64,000 nt of DNA from Planococcus sp. CP5-4_YE (GCF_019042655.1 NZ_JAHPZO010000003.1:62001-126000), one strand, 5' to 3'; counted from the stretch's first letter, positions 9,262 to 17,656 are shown. The notes: a model not told the origin generated them from the letters alone. Made by a program: numbers and translations.

Positions 9262-10502
9262 TAGCGTTTCTTCCTCTCATGATCGCTCAAGAAATCTTTG
9301 CTTAAGCTGGTTTGTGCGTCATGCTTCGACTGATGATACGGAATTCCTCTAGAGACAGAGCCTTTGCCAAAACGGCTTTCAAGCTTGGCGACCAAATCCA
9401 GAATCGGTTCATCTTTCGCATGCTCCTCGAAATTAAAGAGTGATAATTGCTCGGTCATGTCGCCCTTATCGACGACGTTTGAGACGGTAACACCAACGAG
9501 CCGCAGCGGTTCCCCGTTCCAGTGTGCTTCGAACAATTGCCACGCCTGCATCATGATGTCTTGCTCTTTCCACACGGTATTGTTCAAGGTAACGCTGCGG
9601 GTGCGGTTTTTCCAGTCTGCGCTGCGCGTTTGGATGCTGACAGTTGGCCCTGCCAGGTTTTTTGCATGCAACCTGGCTGCGACTTTCGAGCTTAAAGTCT
9701 TGAAGATTTTCTGTAAACTGTCCAGGTCAGTCTCATCGAATGGCAAAGTTGTCGAGGTGCCGACACTTTTACGGTCGTAAATCGAATCCGGATCGACTTC
9801 GCGGCTGTCTACCCCTCTGGCACGCGCCTGCAGCCGCACGCCGTTTTTCCCCATCTTCTCCTTAATCAAGCCCTCCGGCGCATTCGCCAAATCGCCGATT
9901 GTATACAGCTTCAAGCTATTGAGCTTTTTCGCGGTACTTTCTCCGATGCCGTGCATTTCAATGACTTCTCTTGGCCATAGGATGCGCTGGATATCGCGTT
10001 TCCTGAGAATAGTGATGCCAAGCGGCTTTTTCATATCGGACGCCGTTTTTGCGAGGAATTTATTTGGCGCGATTCCAATGGAACATGGCAAGTCGAGTTC
10101 TTTCAGGATGCGCTGCTGCAGCTCTTCAGCAATGTCCACCGGATGCCGGTCAGCCGATAGTTCCGTCACGTCGATATAGGCTTCATCGATCGACACCGGC
10201 TCGACGGCATCGGTATAGGTGCGCAAGATCTCGAACATTTGCCGCGACGCTTCCCGGTAGCGGTCGAAGTTGGGTGGCATGAGCAACAGCCCCGGATATT
10301 TCTTCTTCGCCTCGTGCACTTGCATCGTCGTGTAAATACCATGCGCCCGCGCCTCGTAAGAACAAGTGACGATAATGCCTTTGCGTTCTTTCGGATTTCC
10401 CGCAATCGCCAGAGCTTTTCCTTTCAGCGACGGATCGTGCGCCTGCTCGACGGATGCATAAAAGCTATTCATATCAATGTGGAAAATAACTCGCCCCGCC
10501 AT
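9261..10502 (-). CDS. dinB: DNA polymerase IV (Y-family translesion polymerase)
   Basis: A 413-aa error-prone polymerase that bypasses DNA lesions. Catalytic acidic residues are visible in FHIDMNSFYASVEQA (D10) and SIDEAYIDV (D106, E107). The helix-hairpin-helix region follows (~175-230), then the little-finger domain. Near the C-terminus QLSLF is a consensus sliding-clamp binding motif, so it should be recruited by DnaN. It corresponds to B. subtilis YqjH (PolY1). It is upstream of rnz with a one-base overlap. I saw no clear LexA box directly upstream, so SOS control is not evident. Confidence 0.96.
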   Translation of the reverse strand: MAGRVIFHIDMNSFYASVEQAHDPSLKGKALAIAGNPKERKGIIVTCSYEARAHGIYTTMQVHEAKKKYPGLLLMPPNFDRYREASRQMFEILRTYTDAVEPVSIDEAYIDVTELSADRHPVDIAEELQQRILKELDLPCSIGIAPNKFLAKTASDMKKPLGITILRKRDIQRILWPREVIEMHGIGESTAKKLNSLKLYTIGDLANAPEGLIKEKMGKNGVRLQARARGVDSREVDPDSIYDRKSVGTSTTLPFDETDLDSLQKIFKTLSSKVAARLHAKNLAGPTVSIQTRSADWKNRTRSVTLNNTVWKEQDIMMQAWQLFEAHWNGEPLRLVGVTVSNVVDKGDMTEQLSLFNFEEHAKDEPILDLVAKLESRFGKGSVSRGIPYHQSKHDAQTSLSKDFLSDHERKKR

Positions 10503-10628
10503 AACAATCGCTTCGCTTTCCTTTTTCTTTCAGTGTATCAAAAAATAGGCGAACAGGCATCCTGTTCACCCTTTCCAGTTTCAATGGATTTGTGCTAGAT
10601 TTAATAAACTTTGCTAAATAAAATTAGT

Positions 10629-10845
10629 GCTTAGTTGGACTTGTAAGCGTGGTGTGCTGACCGTTGTTTGTTTCATCTTTGAATAGCCGCCTCCCACTTG
10701 GGGCTGGCCTCCCGCAATAAGCCAAGAAGAACACTTGTCTTATTGCTTCGGCTCGCCCGTGTGCGCGGTTCGGCTTTAATATTTCATTGGATGTTATATG
10801 CGATGAAGCGTCTCTGTTGAATGGGATCATCCACTGGTCGATATC
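10629..10845. repeat. First unit of a ~217-bp tandem structured repeat
   Basis: This unit begins GCTTAGTTGGACTTG and is imperfectly repeated 217 bp further on. It contains a hairpin, GCAATAAG-C-CAAG, 7-base loop AAGAACA, CTTG-T-CTTATTGC, at ~10713-10745. It sits in a gene-free stretch upstream of dinB and is not protein coding. Confidence 0.7.
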
Positions 10846-11060
10846 GCTTAGTTAGACTTGTGAGCGTGGTGTGTTGTTCACTGTTTGTTTCACCTTTAAG
10901 TAGCCGCCTTCCGCTTTGGGCTGGCCTTTGGCAATAAGCCAAGAAGAGCGCTTGTCTTATTGCGTCGGCTCGCCCTTATGCGCGGTACGGCTTTTAGATT
11001 TCACTATATTTTGCATGCGAGGAAGTACCATTGTTAATTGTCTTCATCCGGTTTGGAGAC
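10846..11060. repeat. Second unit of the ~217-bp tandem structured repeat
   Basis: This unit is aligned with the first at a constant offset of 217 bp. The 8+4-bp stem of the internal hairpin (GCAATAAG/CTTATTGC with CAAG/CTTG) is fully kept while the loop changes to AAGAGCG, which suggests selection on structure. The similarity continues to the far end of the unit. A third, truncated copy start (GCTTAATTGAACTTG) follows at 11061-11075. Confidence 0.7.
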
Positions 11061-11187
11061 GCTTAATTGAACTTGATAGATACAAAGATGCTTAGTATCT
11101 ATTCAATTTATATATTCAAAGCTGTCCAAAACTGCTCATGCTAATTTCAATGTCAGAAGAATTTCAATTCCACACTACACTTAGAGA

Positions 11188-11390
11188 TGGAGCGGAAAGG
11201 GGCGACTCCGGGAGGAGCAGCGTAGCGACGAGACAATTGAGACCCTGCAAGCGAATACGCGAAAGACATTGAGCGGATTCGTTTGCGAAGCTCGAACATC
11301 GTGAGAGTTGAGCAGGCGGGGTTTTGCGCAGCGATCGAAGCGGCTCAATGCGAGCCCTCCGGAAAGCGTCCCCTTGCAGCGCAATCTCCA
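11188..11390. repeat. Dispersed ~200-bp intergenic repeat with inverted ends
   Basis: The element starts TGGAGCGGAAAGGGGCGACT and ends with the reverse-complement-like GGAAAGCGTCCCC...CTCCA, giving imperfect inverted termini. From recall, near-identical GGAGCGGAAG...GGAAAGCGTC blocks are scattered in many Planococcaceae genomes. Several short ORFs inside it are artefacts of its GC-rich sequence. It encodes no transposase and its function is unknown. Confidence 0.65.
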
Positions 11391-11407
11391 GAACATTTCT
11401 ATACACA

Positions 11408-11456
11408 AACAACTGCCCCCAAAAACCATATTGAATGGTCTTCGAGGGCAGTTGTT
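11408..11456 (-). terminator. Terminator of the yqjE peptidase gene
   Basis: Perfect 11-bp arms AACAACTGCCC and GGGCAGTTGTT with a nested ACCAT/ATGGT helix. It lies 9 bp after the stop of the 11466-12584 gene. Confidence 0.75.
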
Positions 11457-11465
11457 ATGGTTTGA

Positions 11466-12584
11466 TTAACGCGTGGCTGCTTCTTTGACGATTTCGACCA
11501 ATAGCTCGGTCAGTTTCTCAAGCTCTAGGACCGGCATGCGTTCGTTCGTTGTGTGGATTTCTTCATAGCCGACACATAGATTGACCGTCGGGACGCCGTG
11601 GCCGTTGATGATATTGGCATCACTTCCGCCTCCGCTTGTAAGCACAGGCGATGGGCGCCCGATGCGATCAGCTGCGGTTTTCGCGATATCTACAACAGGG
11701 TCCATTTCATCAAAACGGAAGCCTGGGTACATGAGTTGGACATCTGTTTCCGCACGACCGCCCATTTCCTTGGCAATATCTTCGAACACGGATTCCATAT
11801 GCGCCGTTTGGTCTGCCAATTTGTCTTCGCTGATCGAGCGGGCTTCAGACAAGATATGGACTTCGTCGCAGACGATGTTGGTCGCTTTGCCGCCTTCGAA
11901 GCGGCCGATGTTGGCGGTCGTCTCTTCATCGATGCGGCCGAGTTTCATGCGCGCGATTGCTTTTGAAGCGATGGTGATGGCAGAGACGCCTTTTTCCGGC
12001 GCGACGCCGGCATGGGCGGTCTTGCCGTAGATTGTTGTCCATAATTTCGCTTGGTTCGGCGCAGATGTGACGATGCCGCCAACTTGGCCGTCGCTATCGA
12101 CTGCATAACCAAATTTCGCTTTCAATAGGGATGCATCGAATTCTTTCGCCCCGACCAGTCCGCTTTCTTCGCCAGCTGTGATGAGGAATTGGATATCCCC
12201 GTGCTCGACATTTTCTTCTGACAAATGGCGTGCAAGTTCCAATAACGCTGCGACGCCAGCTTTGTCATCAGCCCCGAGGATAGTCGTGCCGTCGGAATAT
12301 ACATAGCCGTCGCGGACTTCCGGCTTGATGCCTTTGCCTGGGACGACTGTATCCATATGTACGGTGAAATAAATCGGCGGCGCGTCTTTTTTCGCACCTT
12401 CAAGTGTCGCCACTAAATTTCCTGCGCCGTGTCCCGTGCGTTGTTTCGAATCGTCTTCGACTACGCTGAAGCCAAGAGCTTCCAGCTTGTTCGTCAACAC
12501 TTCCGCAATGGCGGCTTCTTCTTTTGTTTCGGAGTCGATTTGCACAAGCTCCAAAAATTCTTCCAATAAGCGATCGGTTTTCAT
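11466..12584 (-). CDS. yqjE: M20-family metallopeptidase, tripeptidase T-like
   Basis: A 372-aa cytoplasmic zinc peptidase of the M20 family, peptidase T-like subgroup, orthologous by sequence and position to B. subtilis YqjE. Visible di-zinc site motifs are TVHMDTVVPG (His/Asp), GADDKAGVAALLE (bridging Asp), GEESGLVGAKE (general-base Glu pair) and the late VGYEEIHTTNE histidine. A dimerisation lid domain lies between ~180 and 290 (GKTAHAG). It starts at ATG 12584 after GAGGAG. It probably hydrolyses tripeptides, but substrate cannot be fixed from sequence. It lies directly downstream of yqjD, separated by a terminator hairpin. Confidence 0.88.
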   Translation of the reverse strand: MKTDRLLEEFLELVQIDSETKEEAAIAEVLTNKLEALGFSVVEDDSKQRTGHGAGNLVATLEGAKKDAPPIYFTVHMDTVVPGKGIKPEVRDGYVYSDGTTILGADDKAGVAALLELARHLSEENVEHGDIQFLITAGEESGLVGAKEFDASLLKAKFGYAVDSDGQVGGIVTSAPNQAKLWTTIYGKTAHAGVAPEKGVSAITIASKAIARMKLGRIDEETTANIGRFEGGKATNIVCDEVHILSEARSISEDKLADQTAHMESVFEDIAKEMGGRAETDVQLMYPGFRFDEMDPVVDIAKTAADRIGRPSPVLTSGGGSDANIINGHGVPTVNLCVGYEEIHTTNERMPVLELEKLTELLVEIVKEAATR

Positions 12585-12663
12585 TCCAAAAACTCCTCTT
12601 CTATTCCATTTAGTCCAGTTCCTATTATAGCCTTAGCCCCTGTCGACTTCATGCAAAACGCAT

Positions 12664-12693
12664 CAATCTCTTCCCTTTAACAGGAAGAGATTG
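12664..12693 (-). terminator. Terminator of yqjD
   Basis: Perfect 11-bp arms CAATCTCTTCC and GGAAGAGATTG with an 8-base loop between yqjD and yqjE. The T tract after it is weak. Confidence 0.65.
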
Positions 12694-12706
12694 GTCGTAA
12701 AGTCTT

Positions 12707-14248
12707 TTATAACGGCATATTGCCGTGTTTTTTCTTCGGCCGTTCGTCTTTTTTGTTGCGCATCATCTCGAGCGCTTGGATGAGTTTGATGCGGGTTTCA
12801 CGTGGGTCGATGACGTCATCAACCATCCCGCGTGATGCGGCAACATAAGGATTTGCGAATTTCTCGCGATATTCTTCGATTTTCGCCGCACGCGTTGCTT
12901 CCGGATCGTCACTTGCGTCGATTTCACGTGCGAAGATGATATTCGCTGCGCCGTTCGGCCCCATGACCGCGATTTCGGCATTCGGCCAAGAGAACACCAA
13001 ATCCGCGCCGATCGATTTCGAGTTAAGCGCCACGTAAGCACCGCCGTATGCTTTGCGCAAAATGACAGTCATTTTCGGGACGGTCGCTTCCGAATAAGCA
13101 TAAAGGATTTTCGCTCCATGGCGGATGATGCCCCCATGTTCTTGTTTGATGCCCGGGAAGAATCCAGTGACATCTTCGAATGTAATGAGCGGGATATTGA
13201 AGCTATCGCAGAAGCGGATGAACCGCGCTGCTTTATCAGAAGAATCGATATCGAGGCCGCCTGCCATCACTTTCGGCTGGTTGCACACGAGCCCCACCGT
13301 TTCGCCTTTGATACGGGCAAGGCCGATGACGATATTGCGCGCGAATTCCGGTTGCACTTCCATGAAGCTGTCTTTGTCGACGACTTGTTCAACGACTTTC
13401 CGGACGTCGTACGGGCGGATGGCTTCGTATGGAACGATATCGGCCAGATCCGGACGGTAATCGTCTTCATTGTCGACTTCAAGGCGTGGCGGCATTTCCT
13501 GATTGTTCTGCGGCAAATAGCTAACTAATTGGCGCACCATTTCGAGAACTTCCTGTTCTGAACCTGAACGGAAATGGGCGTTTCCGCTGATGGCGGTATG
13601 TACACGTGATCCCCCGAGATCCTCAGAGGAGATTTTTTCTCCGGTGACCGTTTCGATGACTTTCGGTCCGGTGATAAACATCTGGCTCGTTTTGTCGACC
13701 ATGAAGACAAAATCGGTGATGGCCGGAGAATAGACAGCTCCGCCTGCAGATGGCCCCATGATCACGGAGATTTGCGGGATGACTCCCGAATAAATCGAAT
13801 TGCGGTAGAAAATATGTCCGTAGCCATCAAGCGATAATACGCCTTCCTGGATGCGGGCGCCGCCGGAATCGTTCAAACCGATAAACGGAGCGCCGTTTTT
13901 TGCCGCCATGTCCATGACGTTGGCGATTTTTTTCGCGTGCATTTCACCCAATGCGCCGCCAAAAACGGTGAAATCCTGTGAAAACAAGTAAATTGGGCGG
14001 CCGTTTACTTTCCCGTATCCAGTAACGACGCCTTCGCCTGGCCCTTTAGCCATGCCAAAGTCAGTCGTCCGGTGTTCAACAAATGGGCTCAGTTCGACAA
14101 AGCTGTCTTCATCGAGCAACAAGTCGATGCGTTCGCGTGCGGTCAGTTTGCCTTTTTCGTGCTGCTTATCGATCCGGGCTTCTCCGCCCCCCAGTTCGAT
14201 TTCTCTTTTTCTGTCATACAACTCATTGATGCGTTCATAAATGTCCAT
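12707..14248 (-). CDS. yqjD: Acyl-CoA (propionyl-/methylmalonyl-CoA) carboxyltransferase beta subunit
   Basis: A 513-aa carboxyltransferase of the PccB/MmdA type, which moves CO2 between carboxybiotin and an acyl-CoA, giving (S)-methylmalonyl-CoA from propionyl-CoA. Two crotonase-like halves are visible, with oxyanion-hole glycines in LNDSGGARIQEGV (first half) and YGGAYVALNSKSIG (second half), plus GPSAGGAVYSPAITDF. Length is typical. It starts at ATG 14248 after GAGGAG, 15 bp downstream of the epimerase gene, so they are one operon. No dedicated biotin carboxylase/carrier subunit is adjacent. AccC/AccB encoded at 44-46 kb or another pair elsewhere would have to serve. Context (epimerase, mutase) favours propionyl-CoA as the substrate. 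Confidence 0.9.
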   Translation of the reverse strand: MDIYERINELYDRKREIELGGGEARIDKQHEKGKLTARERIDLLLDEDSFVELSPFVEHRTTDFGMAKGPGEGVVTGYGKVNGRPIYLFSQDFTVFGGALGEMHAKKIANVMDMAAKNGAPFIGLNDSGGARIQEGVLSLDGYGHIFYRNSIYSGVIPQISVIMGPSAGGAVYSPAITDFVFMVDKTSQMFITGPKVIETVTGEKISSEDLGGSRVHTAISGNAHFRSGSEQEVLEMVRQLVSYLPQNNQEMPPRLEVDNEDDYRPDLADIVPYEAIRPYDVRKVVEQVVDKDSFMEVQPEFARNIVIGLARIKGETVGLVCNQPKVMAGGLDIDSSDKAARFIRFCDSFNIPLITFEDVTGFFPGIKQEHGGIIRHGAKILYAYSEATVPKMTVILRKAYGGAYVALNSKSIGADLVFSWPNAEIAVMGPNGAANIIFAREIDASDDPEATRAAKIEEYREKFANPYVAASRGMVDDVIDPRETRIKLIQALEMMRNKKDERPKKKHGNMPL

Positions 14249-14263
14249 TTCCCCACTCCTCTG

Positions 14264-14662
14264 TCACTTCTTTTCGCAAAGTTCGTACAAGACGCCGTTT
14301 GATGATTTCGGGTGCAAAAAAGCGACCATTGCCCCGCCCGCACCCGGTTTCGGTTCATCACTCAATAATTTGACACCGTTTTCACGAAGTTCCGCCATGC
14401 GTTCTTCAATGCCGTCGACACCGAATGCGATATGATGGATGCCTTCGCCTTTTTTCTCGATGAATTTATGGATCGGGCTGTCTTCGCTCATCGGCTCGAG
14501 TAATTCCAGCTTGATGTTGCCGGCATCGATGAACGCCACTTTCACTTTCTGCCCTTCGACTTCCTCAATTTTCATCAACGGGCACCCGAGTGTCTCTGTG
14601 TAATAAGGCAAGACCTGCTCTAAATCTTTGACCGCGATTCCGATATGATCGACTTTCTTCAT
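14264..14662 (-). CDS. mce: Methylmalonyl-CoA epimerase
   Basis: A 132-aa VOC-superfamily metalloenzyme that interconverts (S)- and (R)-methylmalonyl-CoA. It has two betaalphabetabetabeta modules. Likely metal ligands are His6 in KVDHIGIAV, the HHIAFGV histidine (~79-80) and the Glu in the C-terminal VLYELCEKK, with IDAGNIKLELLEP between them. It matches B. subtilis YqjC in position, upstream of yqjD. It links the carboxyltransferase product to the mutase encoded ~3 kb away. Confidence 0.93.
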   Translation of the reverse strand: MKKVDHIGIAVKDLEQVLPYYTETLGCPLMKIEEVEGQKVKVAFIDAGNIKLELLEPMSEDSPIHKFIEKKGEGIHHIAFGVDGIEERMAELRENGVKLLSDEPKPGAGGAMVAFLHPKSSNGVLYELCEKK

Positions 14663-14760
14663 CCTTATTCACTTCCTTTTTTAGCTTCCTCTTTATTGTA
14701 CCCATTCAAAGGCAAAAACTCTAGTTGTTATCGAATATTAAGAAAACGGCAAAGCTGGCA

Positions 14761-14790
14761 GTTTAAAATCTTGCCCGGATGTGGTATGAT
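14761..14790 (+). promoter_or_regulatory. Candidate promoter for prli42 (sigma-B-like or extended -10)
   Basis: GTTTAA (14761-14766), a 15-bp gap and TGGTAT (14782-14787) resemble the sigma-B pattern GTTTAA-N12-15-GGGTAT. The same bases also give an extended -10, TGGTATGAT, with a poor -35, so sigma-A use is equally possible. The distance to the start codon is 37 bp. Confidence 0.4.
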
Positions 14791-14827
14791 TCTTTCAAAG
14801 TACAGGAATAAAGGAGCTATGCTATCC

Positions 14828-14923
14828 ATGAGAAACCAAGCTTTCCGTAAAGTCATTGTCTACGCAATGGTCGGATTGATGCTGCTGTCGAGCCTGATGA
14901 TGGGCTTAAGCTTCGTCATTTAA
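14828..14923 (+). CDS. prli42: Stressosome-associated miniprotein Prli42
   Basis: A 31-aa single-pass membrane miniprotein. A short basic N-terminus with RKVIVY precedes a hydrophobic helix (AMVGLMLLSSLMMGLSFVI). Length and the KVxVYxMLxxMLLSxLxMGLS pattern match Prli42, which in Listeria anchors the stressosome to the membrane and passes signals to sigma-B. The ATG at 14828 is 11 bases after AAGGAG. An in-frame ATG at 14819 is too close to that site. It is transcribed opposite to its neighbours, with a shared bidirectional terminator behind it. Confidence 0.8.
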   Translation: MRNQAFRKVIVYAMVGLMLLSSLMMGLSFVI

Positions 14924-15000
14924 TATGAAGGTGCGAAAGGTCATCTACAACGTATGCAGTATGCGGTTGGGTGCCCTTTTTTTGTTTCACAGAAAAATAA

Positions 15001-15031
15001 ACAGCCGAGAGAACATGACTCTCTCGGCTGT
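15001..15031. terminator. Bidirectional terminator between prli42 and the DUF939 gene
   Basis: Perfect 11-bp arms ACAGCCGAGAG and CTCTCGGCTGT, flanked by A-rich sequence on the left and T-rich on the right, so it works for both convergent genes. Confidence 0.85.
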
Positions 15032-15036
15032 TATTT

Positions 15037-16029
15037 TTAAACTGGGCTGGGGTTCAGCCCTTTTTTATTATGGAAGCCCTTATAACTTTGCTTGATCTCC
15101 AAATATGTTTCCATCTCTTGAATGATGGCATTCAGATCGGCCATTGCCAGGAATTTCTCATGCGTGTCCGGCAGCGGCATATCAGCAAAATTCGCTTTCA
15201 ACTGGTCCAGTTTGGTGATGTATTGGTCAGCCGTATTACCGGAATGGACATGTTCCGATAAGTCTTCCAGAAAGTCAGCGACCAGCTGGGTCTGCCCGAC
15301 AATCACTGGGAGTGCTGTGATTGTCGGCAAGATCCGTTCGATGATTTGAAGCTGCTGCTCTCGCATATCGAAATAATGGTAATACTTGTTTTCGTGGCGC
15401 AGTAAATGGTTCTCAACATCCTGATAGGCGAGCGCCTTAGCTTTATCGATCAGCTTTTCCGATTCCATCAATTCCTTGCCGGTCCAACCAGATTCGCCGT
15501 GGCGCAGGAAAATGGTCGTTTCCCGGAAAATCGTCGAATACAAACGCTCCACGTCTTCCCTGTACCGATCGAGTTTTTTCTCAATGCTTGGCATGTACAT
15601 ATTAACGATCAGTGCTGTACCGAAACCGATCACCATTAACAGGACTTCATTGAGGAATAACCCCATCGTCAAATTCTTCGCGTCATATAGATGCATTAAA
15701 ATAACTGCACTGGATACAAAACCATCCGAAAAGCCAAGACTCACAAGCACTGGAATGAACAGCAAGATCATGATTCCGAGTACCACAGGATTGTAAGTGC
15801 CCAGTTCGAAAAAGACTAAGGCAAATCCGACGGCGATCATGCTCGCCACAAAGCGGGAGAACGCGGCACGAACCGACTTCTTTTTTGTGGGCTGGATGCA
15901 TAGGATTGTCAAGATGCCGGCCGATACATAATATTCGAGTCCAATCAACTGGGCCAAATAAATGGCAATGGCGGCCCCGAGAGCTGTTTTCATGGTCCGA
16001 TAGCCAATGCGATAAGGTTTCAGTTTCAT
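15037..16029 (-). CDS. yqjA: Aromatic acid exporter family (DUF939/FUSC) membrane protein
   Basis: A 330-aa integral membrane protein. About five transmembrane helices occupy residues ~15-145 (for example ALGAAIAIYLAQLIGLEYYV and VVLGIMILLFIPVLVSLGF). They are followed by a soluble, largely helical ArAE_1_C domain. This corresponds to B. subtilis YqjA. Families with this N-terminal fold export aromatic acids, but the substrate here is unknown. It sits between convergent prli42 and the bacilliredoxin gene with its own terminators, so it is likely a single-gene unit. Confidence 0.85.
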   Translation of the reverse strand: MKLKPYRIGYRTMKTALGAAIAIYLAQLIGLEYYVSAGILTILCIQPTKKKSVRAAFSRFVASMIAVGFALVFFELGTYNPVVLGIMILLFIPVLVSLGFSDGFVSSAVILMHLYDAKNLTMGLFLNEVLLMVIGFGTALIVNMYMPSIEKKLDRYREDVERLYSTIFRETTIFLRHGESGWTGKELMESEKLIDKAKALAYQDVENHLLRHENKYYHYFDMREQQLQIIERILPTITALPVIVGQTQLVADFLEDLSEHVHSGNTADQYITKLDQLKANFADMPLPDTHEKFLAMADLNAIIQEMETYLEIKQSYKGFHNKKGLNPSPV

Positions 16030-16050
16030 AGGCGTCTCCCCTCAAAATAC

Positions 16051-16080
16051 AAAAATGCCCCCGCTGCCGGGGGCATTTTT
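16051..16080 (-). terminator. Terminator of brxB
   Basis: Stem AAAATGCCCCC / GGGGGCATTTTT with a short GCTGCC loop, directly after the brxB stop codon. Confidence 0.88.
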
Positions 16081-16082
16081 CC

Positions 16083-16523
16083 TTACATTTCTTCGCAATG
16101 CTCTTCGAAAATGGATTGGATATGTGTAATGACCGACATCGGATCGTGCCCTTCGATTTCGTGGCGGCCGATTTCATCCACTAATTTTCCATCTTTCAGG
16201 AAAGCGAACGATGGTGAAGATGGCAAATGGTCATCGCCGAACAAATCACGCGCTTGTGCTGTTGCTTCTTTGTCTTGGCCGGCAAACACCGTATACAAGT
16301 GATCCGGGCGTTTATCATAATGGACCGAGTGAAGAGCAGCCGGGCGTGCGATGCCGCCTGCACATCCGCATACTGAGTTAATCATGACAAGGCTCGTGCC
16401 GGGTTTAGCGAAAGCCTCTTGCACGTCTTCAGCTGTTTCAAGCTGTGTATAGCCACCATTTGTTAGTTCTTGGCGGGCTTGTGTAACAATATCATTCATC
16501 AGAAAATTAAAATCCATGCTCAT
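16083..16523 (-). CDS. brxB: Bacilliredoxin BrxB (YqiW family)
   Basis: A 146-aa thioredoxin-like protein of the BrxA/BrxB (DUF1094) family. It removes bacillithiol from S-bacillithiolated proteins in low-GC Gram-positives. The hallmark CGC active site is in [14 protein letters not shown] (Cys52 and Cys54). The chosen ATG at 16523 has GGAG 8 bases upstream and gives the family start [14 protein letters not shown] longer frame would begin at an implausible GTG inside the ribosome site. It lies just downstream of the meaB/mut genes, as B. subtilis yqiW follows bkdB. Confidence 0.95.
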   Translation of the reverse strand: MSMDFNFLMNDIVTQARQELTNGGYTQLETAEDVQEAFAKPGTSLVMINSVCGCAGGIARPAALHSVHYDKRPDHLYTVFAGQDKEATAQARDLFGDDHLPSSPSFAFLKDGKLVDEIGRHEIEGHDPMSVITHIQSIFEEHCEEM

Positions 16524-16544
16524 CTGTACCACTCCTTCATTATT

Positions 16545-16569
16545 GCTGTCCTTATCATATCAGGACAGC
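16545..16569. repeat. Inverted repeat between meaB and brxB
   Basis: Perfect 8-bp arms GCTGTCCT and AGGACAGC around a 9-base loop. It lacks a T tract on the minus strand, so it may be a weak terminator for meaB or a leader hairpin just above the brxB ribosome site. Confidence 0.5.
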
Positions 16570-16588
16570 GGCACAGTTGCAAAAAAGC

Positions 16589-17656
16589 TTACTTGAACAG
16601 CTCCGTGACCGCTTGCGCGACCGTCAATCGGTCATCAAGGATGCGCTGTTCCATGTCTTTCACCTGCTGTTTGCGCTCAGGATCCCCGTAGAAACGGCCA
16701 AGCAATTCATCGGTGATCATCGAATGGAACCAATCGCGTGTCTGTTCCTGACGCCTAGTGTTCCAATAGCCGCTTTCTTGAACTGCTTGCTCAAATTCCT
16801 TTACCATATCCCAGACTTCCTGCATGCCGGTTCCTTCAATGGATGAGACAGCCAACGGGCGTGTCGTCCATCCTTCTGTTGCAGGCTGTAAAAAATGCAG
16901 CATCTGCTTGTATTCCCGCACGGTTTTCTTGGCGAGCGGCAAATTGTCGCGGTCGGCTTTATGGACAATCATCGCATCCGCCAATTCCAGGATGCCTTTT
17001 TTCATGCCCTGTAATTCGTCTCCAGCACCCGTTAATACAAGTAACAGGAACATATCGACCATGCCGCGTACGAGCGTCTCGCTTTGCCCGACACCGACCG
17101 TTTCCACCAAAATCACGTCGTAACCTGCCGCTTCACATAAGAGCATCGTCTCACGCGTCTTTTTATGGACGCCGCCGAGCGTTCCTGCCGTTGGTGACGG
17201 CCGGATGAACGCTTTAGGGTTTCGCGCCAGTTCTTCCATGCGCGTTTTGTCGCCGAGTATGCTGCCGCCGGTACGCGAGGAACTCGGGTCGATTGCAAGT
17301 ACCGCCACCCGGTGGCCAAGTTCTGTCAGCATCGTCCCAAAGGTTTCGATAAACGTGCTTTTGCCGGCTCCCGGAACTCCGGTGATGCCGATGCGGATGC
17401 TCTTGCCCGTTTTTGGCAGCAGCGCATTTAATAATTCCTGGCCGCGCTTTTTATGCTCGTGGTTGGTGCTTTCAAGCAAGGTGATCGCCTTCCCTAAGTG
17501 CAGGCGTGATCCGCTTTCTACTCCGCTCGCTAACTCACTTAAGTTAAATTGGCCCGTGCTGGGCTTTTTGAATTTTTTCCGTGGCAATGCCTTCATGCCA
17601 TCGTGCTTATCCGAAACACCCGACATGACCTGTCTGGACTGCTTCTCGCGGTCCAT
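16589..17656 (-). CDS. meaB: Methylmalonyl-CoA mutase-associated GTPase MeaB
   Basis: A 355-aa G3E P-loop GTPase that protects and reloads adenosylcobalamin on methylmalonyl-CoA mutase. Motifs are Walker A GVPGAGKST (~residues 98-106), the metal/switch segment DPSSSRTGGSILGDKTRM, a Walker-B-like ILVETVGVGQSE, and the base-specificity NKxD position written here as HKAD. A C-terminal dimerisation helix follows. Its ATG shares a base with the mutB TGA (TGATG), so it is translationally coupled to the mutase. Confidence 0.95.
   Translation of the reverse strand: MDREKQSRQVMSGVSDKHDGMKALPRKKFKKPSTGQFNLSELASGVESGSRLHLGKAITLLESTNHEHKKRGQELLNALLPKTGKSIRIGITGVPGAGKSTFIETFGTMLTELGHRVAVLAIDPSSSRTGGSILGDKTRMEELARNPKAFIRPSPTAGTLGGVHKKTRETMLLCEAAGYDVILVETVGVGQSETLVRGMVDMFLLLVLTGAGDELQGMKKGILELADAMIVHKADRDNLPLAKKTVREYKQMLHFLQPATEGWTTRPLAVSSIEGTGMQEVWDMVKEFEQAVQESGYWNTRRQEQTRDWFHSMITDELLGRFYGDPERKQQVKDMEQRILDDRLTVAQAVTELFK

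Noticed and set aside
10629-11060. CRISPR array from the repeated hairpins
   Set aside because: Only two to three long units of ~217 bp that are similar throughout, no short repeat/spacer pattern, and no cas genes.
10624-11429. Short ORFs in the 10.6-11.4 kb gap
   Set aside because: They lie in structured repeats, have no ribosome sites and encode Arg/Ser-rich nonsense.
14924-15000. Terminator or small RNA directly after prli42
   Set aside because: A T-rich run follows GGTGCCC but no stable stem pairs with it; the strong hairpin at 15001-15031 explains termination.
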